Shown here in pieces: positions 36,094 to 44,631 of a DNA stretch of 64,000 nt. Each line of letters begins with the position of its first letter. The stretch's first letter is position 1. Source of the stretch: CAWUFC02 sp963921335 (GTDB lineage Bacteria; Pseudomonadota; Gammaproteobacteria; Pseudomonadales; Halieaceae); the NCBI GenBank assembly GCA_963921335.3, contig CAWUFC020000001.1, positions 1,054,001 to 1,118,000 on the forward strand, written 5' to 3'. A program made the translations under genes and the position numbers. The notes beneath the pieces are model-generated. The model worked only from the letters and a program-made list of their open reading frames with translations, ran no database searches and had not been told where the DNA came from.

Positions 36094-37023
36094 ATGGAGC
36101 TCATTCGCGGCCTACATAATTTGCGTCCCCGACATCGGGGCTGCGTGGCGACGATTGGCGCGTTCGACGGGGTGCATCACGGTCATCGCGCGGTACTCGG
36201 CCATCTGCTGGATAAATCCAAAGAACTGGGATTGCCATCGGTCGTGATTTTGTTCGAACCGCTGCCCCGGGAGTATTTTGCACCGACCCAGGCACCTGCT
36301 CGATTGATGAGCTTTCGGGAAAAGTTCAGTGCCCTGAAGGCCCTGGGGGTCGATCGGGTGTTACGGGTGCGCTTTGACGAAAGCCTCCAGACCATGAGTG
36401 CTGAGGATTTTATTCAGCGCATCTTTGTCGACGGGTTGGGGGTGCGCTACATCGTGGTCGGTGACGACCTGTGCTTTGGTCACGATCGTCGGGGTGACTT
36501 TGAAATGATGCGTGAGCGCGGCCTGGAATTTGGCTACGAGGCGATGCATACCGCTACGCTTGGCGTCTCGGGCACCCGCGTCAGCAGCACGCGTATTCGT
36601 CAGGCCCTGGCGGATGATGATTTTGAGCAGGCCGAGGAGTTATTGGGGCGGCCGTACAGCATTACAGGTAAGGTAGTGTACGGCAAACAGTTGGGGCGCA
36701 GCCTGGGTTCGCCGACGGCCAATATGGAGTTGCATCGCTTGCGTGCGCCGTTGTCGGGGGTCTACCTGGTCAAAGTTGCGGGCATCGGCGATACCGACAT
36801 GCCGGGGGTAGCCAACGTGGGCACGCGGCCAACGGTGGATGACAGCATTCGAGCTAATCTCGAGGTGCATCTACTGGATTTTGAGGGTGACCTTTATGGT
36901 CGCACCATAACGGTGACCTTTCTGGAGAAGGTCAGGGAAGAGGAAAAGTTTGACTCGCTGGAACAGCTGAGCCAACAGATACAGAAGGATTTCGCGCGCG
37001 GGCGCGAGTACTTTGGACTATGA
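36094..37023 (+). CDS. ribF: Bifunctional riboflavin kinase/FAD synthetase
   Basis: This 309-residue enzyme makes FMN then FAD. The N-terminal nucleotidyltransferase domain shows ATIGAFDGVHHGHRAVL and the later VSSTRIRQAL. The C-terminal kinase domain shows GKVVYGKQLGRSLGSPTANM and NVGTRPTVD. No clear ribosome binding site is visible before the ATG. Its stop overlaps the ileS start by 4 nt (ATGA). Confidence 0.95.
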   Translation: MELIRGLHNLRPRHRGCVATIGAFDGVHHGHRAVLGHLLDKSKELGLPSVVILFEPLPREYFAPTQAPARLMSFREKFSALKALGVDRVLRVRFDESLQTMSAEDFIQRIFVDGLGVRYIVVGDDLCFGHDRRGDFEMMRERGLEFGYEAMHTATLGVSGTRVSSTRIRQALADDDFEQAEELLGRPYSITGKVVYGKQLGRSLGSPTANMELHRLRAPLSGVYLVKVAGIGDTDMPGVANVGTRPTVDDSIRANLEVHLLDFEGDLYGRTITVTFLEKVREEEKFDSLEQLSQQIQKDFARGREYFGL

Positions 37024-39824
37024 GTGATTATAAAGACACATTGAATTTGCCCAGCACCGGCTTTCCCATGAAAGCCAGTCTGGCCCAACGAGAGCCGCAG
37101 CGGCTCAAGGCATGGCAGGAACAGGACCTGTACGGCAAAATTCGCGCCGCCAGTGCCGGCAAGCCCAAGTTCATCCTGCACGACGGCCCGCCCTATGCCA
37201 ACGGCGACCTGCATGTGGGTCACGCTGTAAACAAAATCCTCAAAGACCTGATTATCAAGTCCAAGACGCTGTCCGGTTTTGATGCGCCCTATATCCCTGG
37301 CTGGGACTGTCACGGCCTGCCGATTGAGCTGAATGTGGAAAAGAAGGTCGGCAAACCCGGGCACAAGGTGACCCCGGCAGAGTTTCGTGCCAAGTGCCGG
37401 GAGTACGCGCATGCCCAGGTGAATAACCAGCGCGAGGTATTCCAGCGCATGGGTGTGATTGGTGACTGGGAGAATCCCTATCTCACCATGAACTTTGAGT
37501 TTGAGGCCAATATTATCCGTGCCCTTGGCCAGATCGCCGAGAAGGGACATCTGCACAAGGGCTTCAAGCCGGTGCACTGGTGTCTGGACTGCGGCAGCGC
37601 CCTGGCTGAAGCGGAAGTGGAATATGCTGATAAAACCTCCCCGGCGATTGATGTGCTGTACGCCGCGGTGGATCGTGCGGCTTTGTTGAAAGCCTTCGCG
37701 ACCACCTGTGATTCCCTGATCGGCATTCCCATCTGGACCACCACGCCCTGGACCCTCCCCGCCAGCATGGCGGTCAGTCTGCATCCACAGCTGGAGTACA
37801 GCCTGGTCGACAATGGTGAATTCGCGATTGTGCTGGCGTCTGACATGGTTGAATCTGTGACTCAGCGCTACGGCTGGGAAAACCCGGTTGAACTGGGTCG
37901 CTGTCGCGGCGAAGTGTTGGAAGGCCTGATGTTGCACCATCCCTTCTATCAGCGTGATGTGCCGGTTGTACTCGGTGAGCACGTCACGACTGAAGCCGGT
38001 ACCGGTGCCGTTCACACGGCGCCAGGCCACGGTCAGGATGACTTTGTAATGGGCCAGAAGTATGGCCTGGATGTTTACAACCCGGTGGGCAATAACGGGG
38101 TGTATCTCGAAGACACCGACATTTTCGCCGGCCAGCATGTACTCAAGGCCAATCAGCCCATCATCGAACTGTTGGAGAGCAAGGGCGCGTTGCTGCATCA
38201 TGAGCCGTTTCAGCATTCTTATCCCCATTGCTGGCGCCACAAAACCCCGATTATTTTCCGCGCCACACCCCAGTGGTTTGTGTCCATGACCCAAGCGGGT
38301 CTGCAGGACCAGGCCATGGCCGCCATCAAGGGTGTGGAGTGGATGCCCGAGTGGGGGCAAGCTCGAATCGAATCCATGGTGGGTGATCGCCCGGACTGGT
38401 GTATCTCGCGTCAGCGTACCTGGGGTGTGCCGATCGCCCTGTTTATCCACAAAAAGACGTCCGAACTGCATCCCCGTACGCCAGAGCTAATTGAAGCGGT
38501 AGCTAAGAAAGTAGAGCAAAGCGGTATCGATGCCTGGTTTGAGATGGAGCCTGCAGAGTTGCTGGGTGATGAGGCGGATGACTATGACAAGGTCACTGAT
38601 ACCCTGGATGTGTGGTTTGATTCCGGTGTTACCCACGCCTGCGTACTGACCCAGCGTGAAGAACTGCAGTTCCCTGCTGACCTGTATCTTGAGGGCTCCG
38701 ACCAGCATCGTGGCTGGTTCCAGTCTTCGCTGCTGACCTCTGTTTCTATCAATGGTGTTGCACCCTATAAGTCGGTGCTGACCCATGGATTTACGGTGGA
38801 TGGCGAGGGCCGCAAGATGTCCAAGTCCATTGGCAACATCGTGCCCGCGATGAAAGCCATGAACGATCTGGGTGCCGACATTCTGCGTTTGTGGCTGGCG
38901 GCGACCGACTACCGCGGCGAGCTGACCGTCTCCGATGAGGTGTTCAAGCGCACCGGCGACTCCTATCGTCGCATTCGCAATACCGCGCGCTTCCTGCTGT
39001 CCAATCTGAATGGCTTTGACCCGGCGACTGACCAGGTTGATCCCGCTGACATGCTGGCCCTGGACAACTGGGCTGTGGATCGTACCCGTCAGCTCCAGCA
39101 GGAAATACGCGAGGCCTACGATGCCTACCAGTTCCACCTGGTGTATCAGAAGCTGCACAACTTCTGCGTGAACGAGCTGGGGGGCTTTTACCTGGATATC
39201 ATCAAGGATCGTCAGTATACCACGCAGGCCGACAGCCTCGCACGACGCTCCGCACAAACCGCCTTGTACCACATTGCTGAAGCGCTGGTGCGCTGGATTG
39301 CCCCCATTCTCAGCTACACCGCAGAAGAACTTTGGGAGAACCTCCCCGGCGAGCGCGCCGAGTCAGTGTTCCTGGTGGAGTGGTATGAACAATTGGCACC
39401 GCTGGCTGATGGGCAGCTGATGGATGCCGCATACTGGGATCAGGTGATGGCGGTTCGCGCTGAGGTGAACCGGCAGATTGAACACCTGCGCAGTGAAGGC
39501 CAGATGAAAGGCAGTCTTGACGCTGAAGTCAGCCTCTACTGCTCCGACGGTCTGATGCAATCACTGCAGGCACTCGGTGAAGAGCTGCGTTTCGTGCTGA
39601 TTACCTCAGAGGCACGACTCGTGCCCTTGTCGGATGCACCTGCCAGCGCCAGTGATTCAGAGCTGGAAGGCCTGAAACTGGAAGTGGTGAGTAGTGGGCA
39701 TGAGAAGTGTGAGCGCTGCTGGCACCGCCGTGCTGACGTGGGTAGCCATGCGGCTCATCCCACGCTGTGCGGGCGCTGCGTGGAGAATGTTGATGGCTCA
39801 GGCGAGCAGCGTCAGTTTGCCTAG
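37020..39824 (+). CDS. ileS: Isoleucine--tRNA ligase
   Basis: This is a 934-residue class I aminoacyl-tRNA synthetase. The HIGH-type motif is HVGH (in ANGDLHVGHAVNK, about residue 66) and the KMSKS loop is at about 597. The editing domain (TTTPWTLPAS) lies between them. The C-terminal zinc finger uses CERCW..CGRC at about 896-922. It is translationally coupled to ribF before it, and its end overlaps lspA by 32 nt. Confidence 0.97.
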   Translation: MSDYKDTLNLPSTGFPMKASLAQREPQRLKAWQEQDLYGKIRAASAGKPKFILHDGPPYANGDLHVGHAVNKILKDLIIKSKTLSGFDAPYIPGWDCHGLPIELNVEKKVGKPGHKVTPAEFRAKCREYAHAQVNNQREVFQRMGVIGDWENPYLTMNFEFEANIIRALGQIAEKGHLHKGFKPVHWCLDCGSALAEAEVEYADKTSPAIDVLYAAVDRAALLKAFATTCDSLIGIPIWTTTPWTLPASMAVSLHPQLEYSLVDNGEFAIVLASDMVESVTQRYGWENPVELGRCRGEVLEGLMLHHPFYQRDVPVVLGEHVTTEAGTGAVHTAPGHGQDDFVMGQKYGLDVYNPVGNNGVYLEDTDIFAGQHVLKANQPIIELLESKGALLHHEPFQHSYPHCWRHKTPIIFRATPQWFVSMTQAGLQDQAMAAIKGVEWMPEWGQARIESMVGDRPDWCISRQRTWGVPIALFIHKKTSELHPRTPELIEAVAKKVEQSGIDAWFEMEPAELLGDEADDYDKVTDTLDVWFDSGVTHACVLTQREELQFPADLYLEGSDQHRGWFQSSLLTSVSINGVAPYKSVLTHGFTVDGEGRKMSKSIGNIVPAMKAMNDLGADILRLWLAATDYRGELTVSDEVFKRTGDSYRRIRNTARFLLSNLNGFDPATDQVDPADMLALDNWAVDRTRQLQQEIREAYDAYQFHLVYQKLHNFCVNELGGFYLDIIKDRQYTTQADSLARRSAQTALYHIAEALVRWIAPILSYTAEELWENLPGERAESVFLVEWYEQLAPLADGQLMDAAYWDQVMAVRAEVNRQIEHLRSEGQMKGSLDAEVSLYCSDGLMQSLQALGEELRFVLITSEARLVPLSDAPASASDSELEGLKLEVVSSGHEKCERCWHRRADVGSHAAHPTLCGRCVENVDGSGEQRQFA

Positions 39825-40338
39825 CTGGTTTCCCGCTGAGGTTCGCTTCAGCCTGCGCCTGGTGTGCTGGTTGATGCTGGCTGCTGTGGTTGTGGGTTTG
39901 GACCAGTGGACCAAGGGTTTGGCTGACACGGAACTGATGTACGGCAATCCCGTGAAGATTTTGCCGGTGTTGAATTTCACCCTGCAATACAATCCCGGCG
40001 CCGCTTTTAGTTTCATGGCCGACGCTGGCGGCGGACAGCGATGGTTTTTCAGTGGCCTGGCCACAGTCGTCAGCATAGGCCTGGTGATCTGGATGGCGAC
40101 GCTGCCGGCCCGCGACTGGTTTCTAGGCGTGGGTTTGGCGTTTATCCTTGGAGGTGCTATCGGCAACCTCTGGGACAGGCTAGTACTGGGGCACGTCATA
40201 GACTTTATTTCTTTCCACTATGAGGGCAGCTACTTCCCTGCCTTCAATATCGCCGATTCGGCGATAACCCTTGGTGCGATCATTATGATTGTGGATTCAT
40301 TGCAGCAGGCACGACGCGAAAGGCAGGCCAATGACTGA
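39793..40338 (+). CDS. lspA: Lipoprotein signal peptidase (signal peptidase II)
   Basis: This 181-residue inner-membrane aspartyl protease removes signal peptides from prolipoproteins. It has four transmembrane helices. The catalytic Asp residues are in GNLWDR and FNIADSAITLG. The ATG at 39793 is used, with GGAG 7 nt upstream, inside the last codons of ileS. Earlier in-frame starts would add a segment fully overlapping ileS. Its end overlaps fkpB by 8 nt. Confidence 0.94.
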   Translation: MAQASSVSLPSWFPAEVRFSLRLVCWLMLAAVVVGLDQWTKGLADTELMYGNPVKILPVLNFTLQYNPGAAFSFMADAGGGQRWFFSGLATVVSIGLVIWMATLPARDWFLGVGLAFILGGAIGNLWDRLVLGHVIDFISFHYEGSYFPAFNIADSAITLGAIIMIVDSLQQARRERQAND

Positions 40339-40786
40339 AGTTTCTGTGCCAGTCGGCGAAGGCACTCGTGTGTTCCTGAATTTTTCTCTCAGTCTCGAAG
40401 ACGGCAGTGAGATCGACTCCAATTTCACCCATGAGGCGGTGGATTTTGTGGTGGGTGATGGCAGCCTTTTGCCGGGGTTTGAGCGTCAACTGTTTGGCAT
40501 GCAGGCGGGGCAGCGGCAAATTTTTACCGTACAACCCGAAGACGCCTTCGGCATGCCCAATGACAGCAACGTGCAGGAGATTGGTCGCGATCAGTTCGAC
40601 GATGATGTGGAGCTTTCGATTGGGCTGGTGTTTTCCTTTGCCGACGCCGGCGGCGGTGAGCTGCCCGGACTGGTCATAGATTTTGACGACGAGCTGGTGA
40701 CCGTGGATTTCAATCACCCGCTGGCTGGACGCACGATTCTGTTCGATGTGATGGTGCATCGGGTCGAAGCGGCGGAGTTGCACTGA
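40331..40786 (+). CDS. fkpB: FKBP-type peptidyl-prolyl isomerase, SlpA/FkpB type
   Basis: This is a 151-residue protein. It has the short FKBP domain split by an insert-in-flap domain, as in SlyD and SlpA: FLNFSLSLEDGSEIDSNF, then LLPGFERQLFGMQAGQ, then the insert (EDAFGMPNDSNVQEI) and DFNHPLAGRTILFDV. It lacks the His-rich tail of SlyD. It is a cytoplasmic folding helper. It sits between lspA and ispH as in Pseudomonas and E. coli. Confidence 0.93.
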   Translation: MTEVSVPVGEGTRVFLNFSLSLEDGSEIDSNFTHEAVDFVVGDGSLLPGFERQLFGMQAGQRQIFTVQPEDAFGMPNDSNVQEIGRDQFDDDVELSIGLVFSFADAGGGELPGLVIDFDDELVTVDFNHPLAGRTILFDVMVHRVEAAELH

Positions 40787-40789
40787 GCT

Positions 40790-41755
40790 ATGGGCGGCAG
40801 CGCTGACATCCATCTGGCTAATCCTCGCGGCTTTTGCGCTGGGGTGGACCGCGCCATTGATATCGTGGATCGTGCGCTGGATGTCTTTGGGGCGCCTATC
40901 TATGTGCGTCACGAAGTGGTGCACAATCGCTTCGTCGTGGACGGGCTGCGTCAGCGCGGCGCTATTTTTGTCGACGAATTGCATGAAATTCCCGATGACA
41001 ACATTGTGATATTCAGCGCTCATGGTGTCTCTCAGGCTGTTCGACACACGGCGAGTGAGCGTGGACTCAAGGTGTTTGATGCCACTTGCCCCCTGGTGAC
41101 CAAGGTGCATATGGAAGTATCGCGTTATTCCAGTGCGGGGCAGGAATGCATCCTGATAGGTCATGCCGGCCACCCCGAAGTTGAGGGCACGATGGGTCAA
41201 TATGACCGCAGCGGTGGCGGTGACATTTATCTGGTTGAAGACGAAAACCAGGTCGATGACGTGCTCGTACGCGATCCTGAAAACCTGTTCTACGTGACTC
41301 AGACGACACTGTCGATGGATGATACTGCGCGGGTTATCGATGCACTACGCAAGCGTTTTCCCGCGATTCGGGGGCCACGCAAGGACGATATTTGTTACGC
41401 CACCCAAAATCGACAGGATGCGGTGAAACAGCTGGCTCAAAAGTGCGACCTGGTGCTGGTAGTGGGTTCACCTAACAGCTCTAATTCCAATCGCCTACGC
41501 GAACTGGCGGAGCGCATGGAAGCAGATGCCTATCTGGTAGACAGTGCCACTGATATTGAGCCGGGCTGGCTCACAGGTAAAAACAGTATTGGGGTGACCG
41601 CGGGTGCCTCTGCGCCGGAGGTTCTGGTGCAGGAGGTGGTTCAGCGCCTGTGTCAATTGGGCGCCAGTGAACCGACCGAAATGGATGGTCGTCAGGAAAA
41701 TATTACCTTTTCTATGCCGCGCGAATTGCGCATACCCGTGCAGGATATCAGCTGA
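40790..41755 (+). CDS. ispH: 4-hydroxy-3-methylbut-2-enyl diphosphate reductase
   Basis: This is a 321-residue [4Fe-4S] enzyme that makes IPP and DMAPP in the last step of the MEP isoprenoid pathway. The three cluster cysteines appear in NPRGFCAGV (C16), FDATCPLV and DDICYATQNRQ. The conserved GHxxHPEVEG (GHAGHPEVEG) and VGSPNSSNSNRL motifs are present. It is the last gene of the murJ-to-ispH run and borders the pilus operon. Confidence 0.96.
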   Translation: MGGSADIHLANPRGFCAGVDRAIDIVDRALDVFGAPIYVRHEVVHNRFVVDGLRQRGAIFVDELHEIPDDNIVIFSAHGVSQAVRHTASERGLKVFDATCPLVTKVHMEVSRYSSAGQECILIGHAGHPEVEGTMGQYDRSGGGDIYLVEDENQVDDVLVRDPENLFYVTQTTLSMDDTARVIDALRKRFPAIRGPRKDDICYATQNRQDAVKQLAQKCDLVLVVGSPNSSNSNRLRELAERMEADAYLVDSATDIEPGWLTGKNSIGVTAGASAPEVLVQEVVQRLCQLGASEPTEMDGRQENITFSMPRELRIPVQDIS

Positions 41756-41853
41756 ATCGCACGCTGCGCTGGCGGACCTGGGTCACAGTTTCCACAAAAA
41801 ACTGACCGCTGGTCGCTTCAACTGACCGTTTATCTCTTATAGAGGCGCCGCCG

Positions 41854-41867
41854 GGCCTTGTCCTTGC
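41854..41867 (+). promoter_or_regulatory. Possible sigma-54 (-24/-12) promoter of the minor pilin operon
   Basis: GG and GC are spaced by exactly 10 nt (GGCCTTGTCCTTGC, 41854-41867), matching the GG-N10-GC core of sigma-54 promoters. The start codon is 38 nt downstream. The -24 element departs from TGGCAC. PilR, encoded nearby, is a sigma-54 activator. Confidence 0.4.
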
Positions 41868-41904
41868 TACATTGTGCAGGAACACTGCCAAAAGGAGCGG
41901 GGCA

Positions 41905-42558
41905 TTGAGCCAGCCGCATCGACAGCCCGACACAAAAGCATGGCCGCGAGCATCTTCGCGTGCCCAGGGCTTTACGTTGCTCGAACTGCTGGTCACGATG
42001 GCTATCGTTGCCATCATGGCTTTGGTGGCGGTACCTAATCTGCAAACAGCCATTAGTAACAGTCAGCAGTCGTCATGTCTGAACGACGTTGTCACCATGC
42101 TCAATCTTGCCCGCAGTGAAGCGGTAACGCGCCAGACGGACGTCGTGGCTTGTGCGTCCACCGACCAAACCACCTGTGACGTTAAGGCGTTTGAGAAGGG
42201 CTGGCTGGTCTACATCGATGATGGTGGAACCGGTGGCATAGCGAATGACCTGTTTCGTCATAGCAGTGAGACCCTGCTGCGTATTGGCGATCCATCCTGT
42301 GGTAGCGGCACCATAGTGGGTACCGGGTTTACGGCCACAGGTACCGATGTCGTTCACGCGGTGAGTTTTTCTGACGATGGCCTGGTGGTATCTCCCGGTA
42401 CCTTCACGATCTGTAAAGACGAAACCGACAGCGAGGCGGTGGCTGTTGTTGTGAATATCTCGGGGCAGCCCCGTCTGGCAACGGATGCTTCAGGCGGCGA
42501 TGGCACTGTCGAGGATCATGCCGGAAATGCCGTGATTTGCGGCTCAAAGGACACCTAA
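41905..42558 (+). CDS. GspH/FimT-family minor pilin (FimU-like position)
   Basis: This is a 217-residue type IV prepilin. A 22-residue basic leader ends in RAQG, cut before FTLLELLVTMAIVAIMALVAVPNL, which is the N-methylated pilin helix with the essential Glu5. The globular part has paired Cys. The start is TTG at 41905, with AAGGAG 7 nt upstream; a TTG at 41872 has no such site. It is first of the minor pilin operon, the place of fimU in Pseudomonas. It probably helps prime pilus assembly with PilV, PilW and PilX. Confidence 0.88.
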   Translation: MSQPHRQPDTKAWPRASSRAQGFTLLELLVTMAIVAIMALVAVPNLQTAISNSQQSSCLNDVVTMLNLARSEAVTRQTDVVACASTDQTTCDVKAFEKGWLVYIDDGGTGGIANDLFRHSSETLLRIGDPSCGSGTIVGTGFTATGTDVVHAVSFSDDGLVVSPGTFTICKDETDSEAVAVVVNISGQPRLATDASGGDGTVEDHAGNAVICGSKDT

Positions 42559-43079
42559 CGCATAGCTTGCGCAAACAATCGGGTTTTTCTCTCATAGAGG
42601 TGCTGGTTTCTGTGCTGGTTCTGATGGTGGGCATTCTGGGTGTGGCGGCTATGCAAATGGTTAGTTTTCAAACCAACCAGTCGGCCTATGCCAGGTCTCA
42701 CGCAATCTATATCGCCCAGGAAATTTTTGATCGCATGCGGGCAAATCCCGCTGGATACAGAAGTTCAAGCGTCTATAACGAGGTGCTGACCACCAAGAGC
42801 TCGACCATACCCAACAGTCCTAACTGTGTGACCACTGCGACCGGGTGCACTTCGGCGCAAATGGCTGAACAGGATGTACGTGAGTGGGCGGATCACTTTG
42901 TCGATGTGTTCTCATCTACTGATTATCGGCCAACATTGCCTGGTGGCGTTGGTGAATTGAGCCGTGAAGCGGGGACCAATACCTTTACCGCCACGATCAC
43001 CTGGAATGAACGAGACTGGGCCAATGGTGAACGCACCATTCAAAATCGCCAGGTCGCACTTACCGTGACGCTGAACTGA
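42537..43079 (+). CDS. pilV: Type IV pilus minor pilin PilV
   Basis: This is a 180-residue prepilin. The leader ends in KQSG, cut before FSLIEVLVSVLVLMVGILGVAAMQ, the class seen in PilV, with the later IAQEIFDRMRANP segment typical of the family. The start is probably TTG at 42537, which overlaps the previous gene by 22 nt; no ATG lies before the leader, so the exact start is uncertain. It ends 1 nt before pilW. Confidence 0.88.
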   Translation: MRLKGHLTHSLRKQSGFSLIEVLVSVLVLMVGILGVAAMQMVSFQTNQSAYARSHAIYIAQEIFDRMRANPAGYRSSSVYNEVLTTKSSTIPNSPNCVTTATGCTSAQMAEQDVREWADHFVDVFSSTDYRPTLPGGVGELSREAGTNTFTATITWNERDWANGERTIQNRQVALTVTLN

Positions 43080-43080
43080 T

Positions 43081-44123
43081 ATGAAGACAAAAGCATCCCT
43101 GCAGATTGGTATGTCCCTGGTGGAGCTGATGGTCGCCCTGGCCCTCGGTGCGTTTTTAATACTGGGTGTCGTCAATGTGCTGGTGTCCAGCAAAGATTCC
43201 GGACAGGTGGAAACCTCGCTGGCCCGCCTGCAGGAAAATGGTCGCATAGCCCTGGACCTGATGGTTGCAGACATTCGAGACGCGCAACACATGGGCTGTA
43301 ATCCCGGTACCGTGGTACCCATGGTGATGGCCAGTGGTGTCAGCTGGAACGGTCTGGCCGGATATGAGCGACTCAGCGCTGGCTGGGAACCGCTGCTGCC
43401 TGCGGCTCTGTCAGGCCTGACGACGGTTGCGCGACTGGGTTCAGATGTACTCAACCTGCAGCATGGGGCCTCGCAGGGCGGCGCGATGACTGCCAATGTG
43501 ACTGCGACCAGCAATAGTATTGCCCTTGACGGTAATCCGGAGTGCCTGAAAAAAGGTGACCTGATGCTGCTGTCCAGTTGCGCAACGGCAGCCATCTTCG
43601 CCATTACCAATGAACCCGGCTGTACCCCGGGGGCCAAAACCCTGAATCATGCCGCCGCGGCAAACACACCGGCGACTTTTGGCACTACCTACAATTCGAA
43701 TACCGACGACCTGCTGCAGTTCTTTGACAAACCTGGTATGTGGCTAATACCGGACGCACCCGAACGGCTGCCAATATTCCGGTCTATGCGTTGTACCGTA
43801 TCGTCAATGGCGTCACCAATGAGATGATCGAAGGGGTTGAGTACCTGCAAATTACTTATGGCGAGCAGTTAACCAACGGCAATATTCGCTATGTGTCGGC
43901 GAGTGATGCCAGCCTCAATATGAACAATGTCATCAGTATGCGCGTTGCTTTGCTTATACAGAGCTTTGAGCCGGTGCTGGACGAGCCTGATACGGCGCAA
44001 TACCGCGTGCTGAACGAGACAATTGACAGCGCCGGCACCAACTACACCCATAATGGCGATCTGACCCTGCGGAGGGTGTTTCGCACCACGGCGATTCTCC
44101 GTAATCGGCCCAATAGTACCTGA
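43081..44123 (+). pseudogene. pilW: Type IV pilus minor pilin PilW, interrupted by a 1-nt deletion
   Basis: The first frame starts at 43081 with a short leader ending in QIG, cut before MSLVELMVALALGAFLILGVVN (prepilin helix, with Met in place of Phe). It reads correctly to LLQFFDK, then shifts and stops at 43827. The rest of PilW (WYVANTGRTRT..YALYRIVNG..EGVEYLQITYG) is in the next frame and ends at 44123. One more A in the AAA at 43729-43731 restores DKTWYVANTG and 347 residues. The surrounding genes are intact. Because pilW is normally essential for pili, a sequence error is likely here, but loss of function cannot be excluded. Confidence 0.82.
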
Positions 44124-44133
44124 GGTATCTTTT

Positions 44134-44604
44134 ATGCAGTTCAGACAAAAACAGGAAGGTGCTGTACTACTGGTCTCACTGATCCTCTTGCTAATTACCA
44201 CCTTTGTCGGCTTTTCCTCGATGGAAACCAGCACGCTGGAGAACAAAATGGCGACATCTCGGCAGATTAAGGAGCAAACGTTCCAGACCGCAGAGATGGC
44301 GATTGAGGAAACACTGGATGATGATGCGCGGATTGGCGCAGCCCTGACCCTGGGCCTGACCAGCGGGGGTTGGACCGACTGGAACGCGCACGCCTGGAAA
44401 AACAACACCGTAATGAATGATCTCAGTGCAAATACCCGTATTCGCTACCTGCAGTCAGCCATTACTGAAGGCTATACCATCGTTAAGGGTGCGCATGGCG
44501 TGAAGACGTCGTATTACATTGTGCAATCTCAGGCAACGCGGACCGATACCAATATCACCAGTACCCATGTGCAGGGTATTTATTCAGAAGGGGCACAGGG
44601 CTAA
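44134..44604 (+). CDS. pilX: Type IV pilus minor pilin PilX
   Basis: This is a 156-residue protein with the PilX-type N-terminus QEGAVLLVSLILLLITTFVGFSSMETSTLENKMA, in which the prepilin helix begins GAVLLV and lacks Glu5. Absence of Glu5 is typical for the tip pilin position (as in GspK/PilX). It lies between pilW and pilY1 and probably sits under PilY1 at the pilus tip. Confidence 0.88.
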   Translation: MQFRQKQEGAVLLVSLILLLITTFVGFSSMETSTLENKMATSRQIKEQTFQTAEMAIEETLDDDARIGAALTLGLTSGGWTDWNAHAWKNNTVMNDLSANTRIRYLQSAITEGYTIVKGAHGVKTSYYIVQSQATRTDTNITSTHVQGIYSEGAQG

Positions 44605-44631
44605 GGCCCGGTGTCGCCGGAGGATATGACT

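Noticed and set aside
36894..38471. 525-codon minus-strand frame over ribF-ileS
   Set aside because: Shadow of ileS; composition is rich in His, Gln and Arg with no family match.
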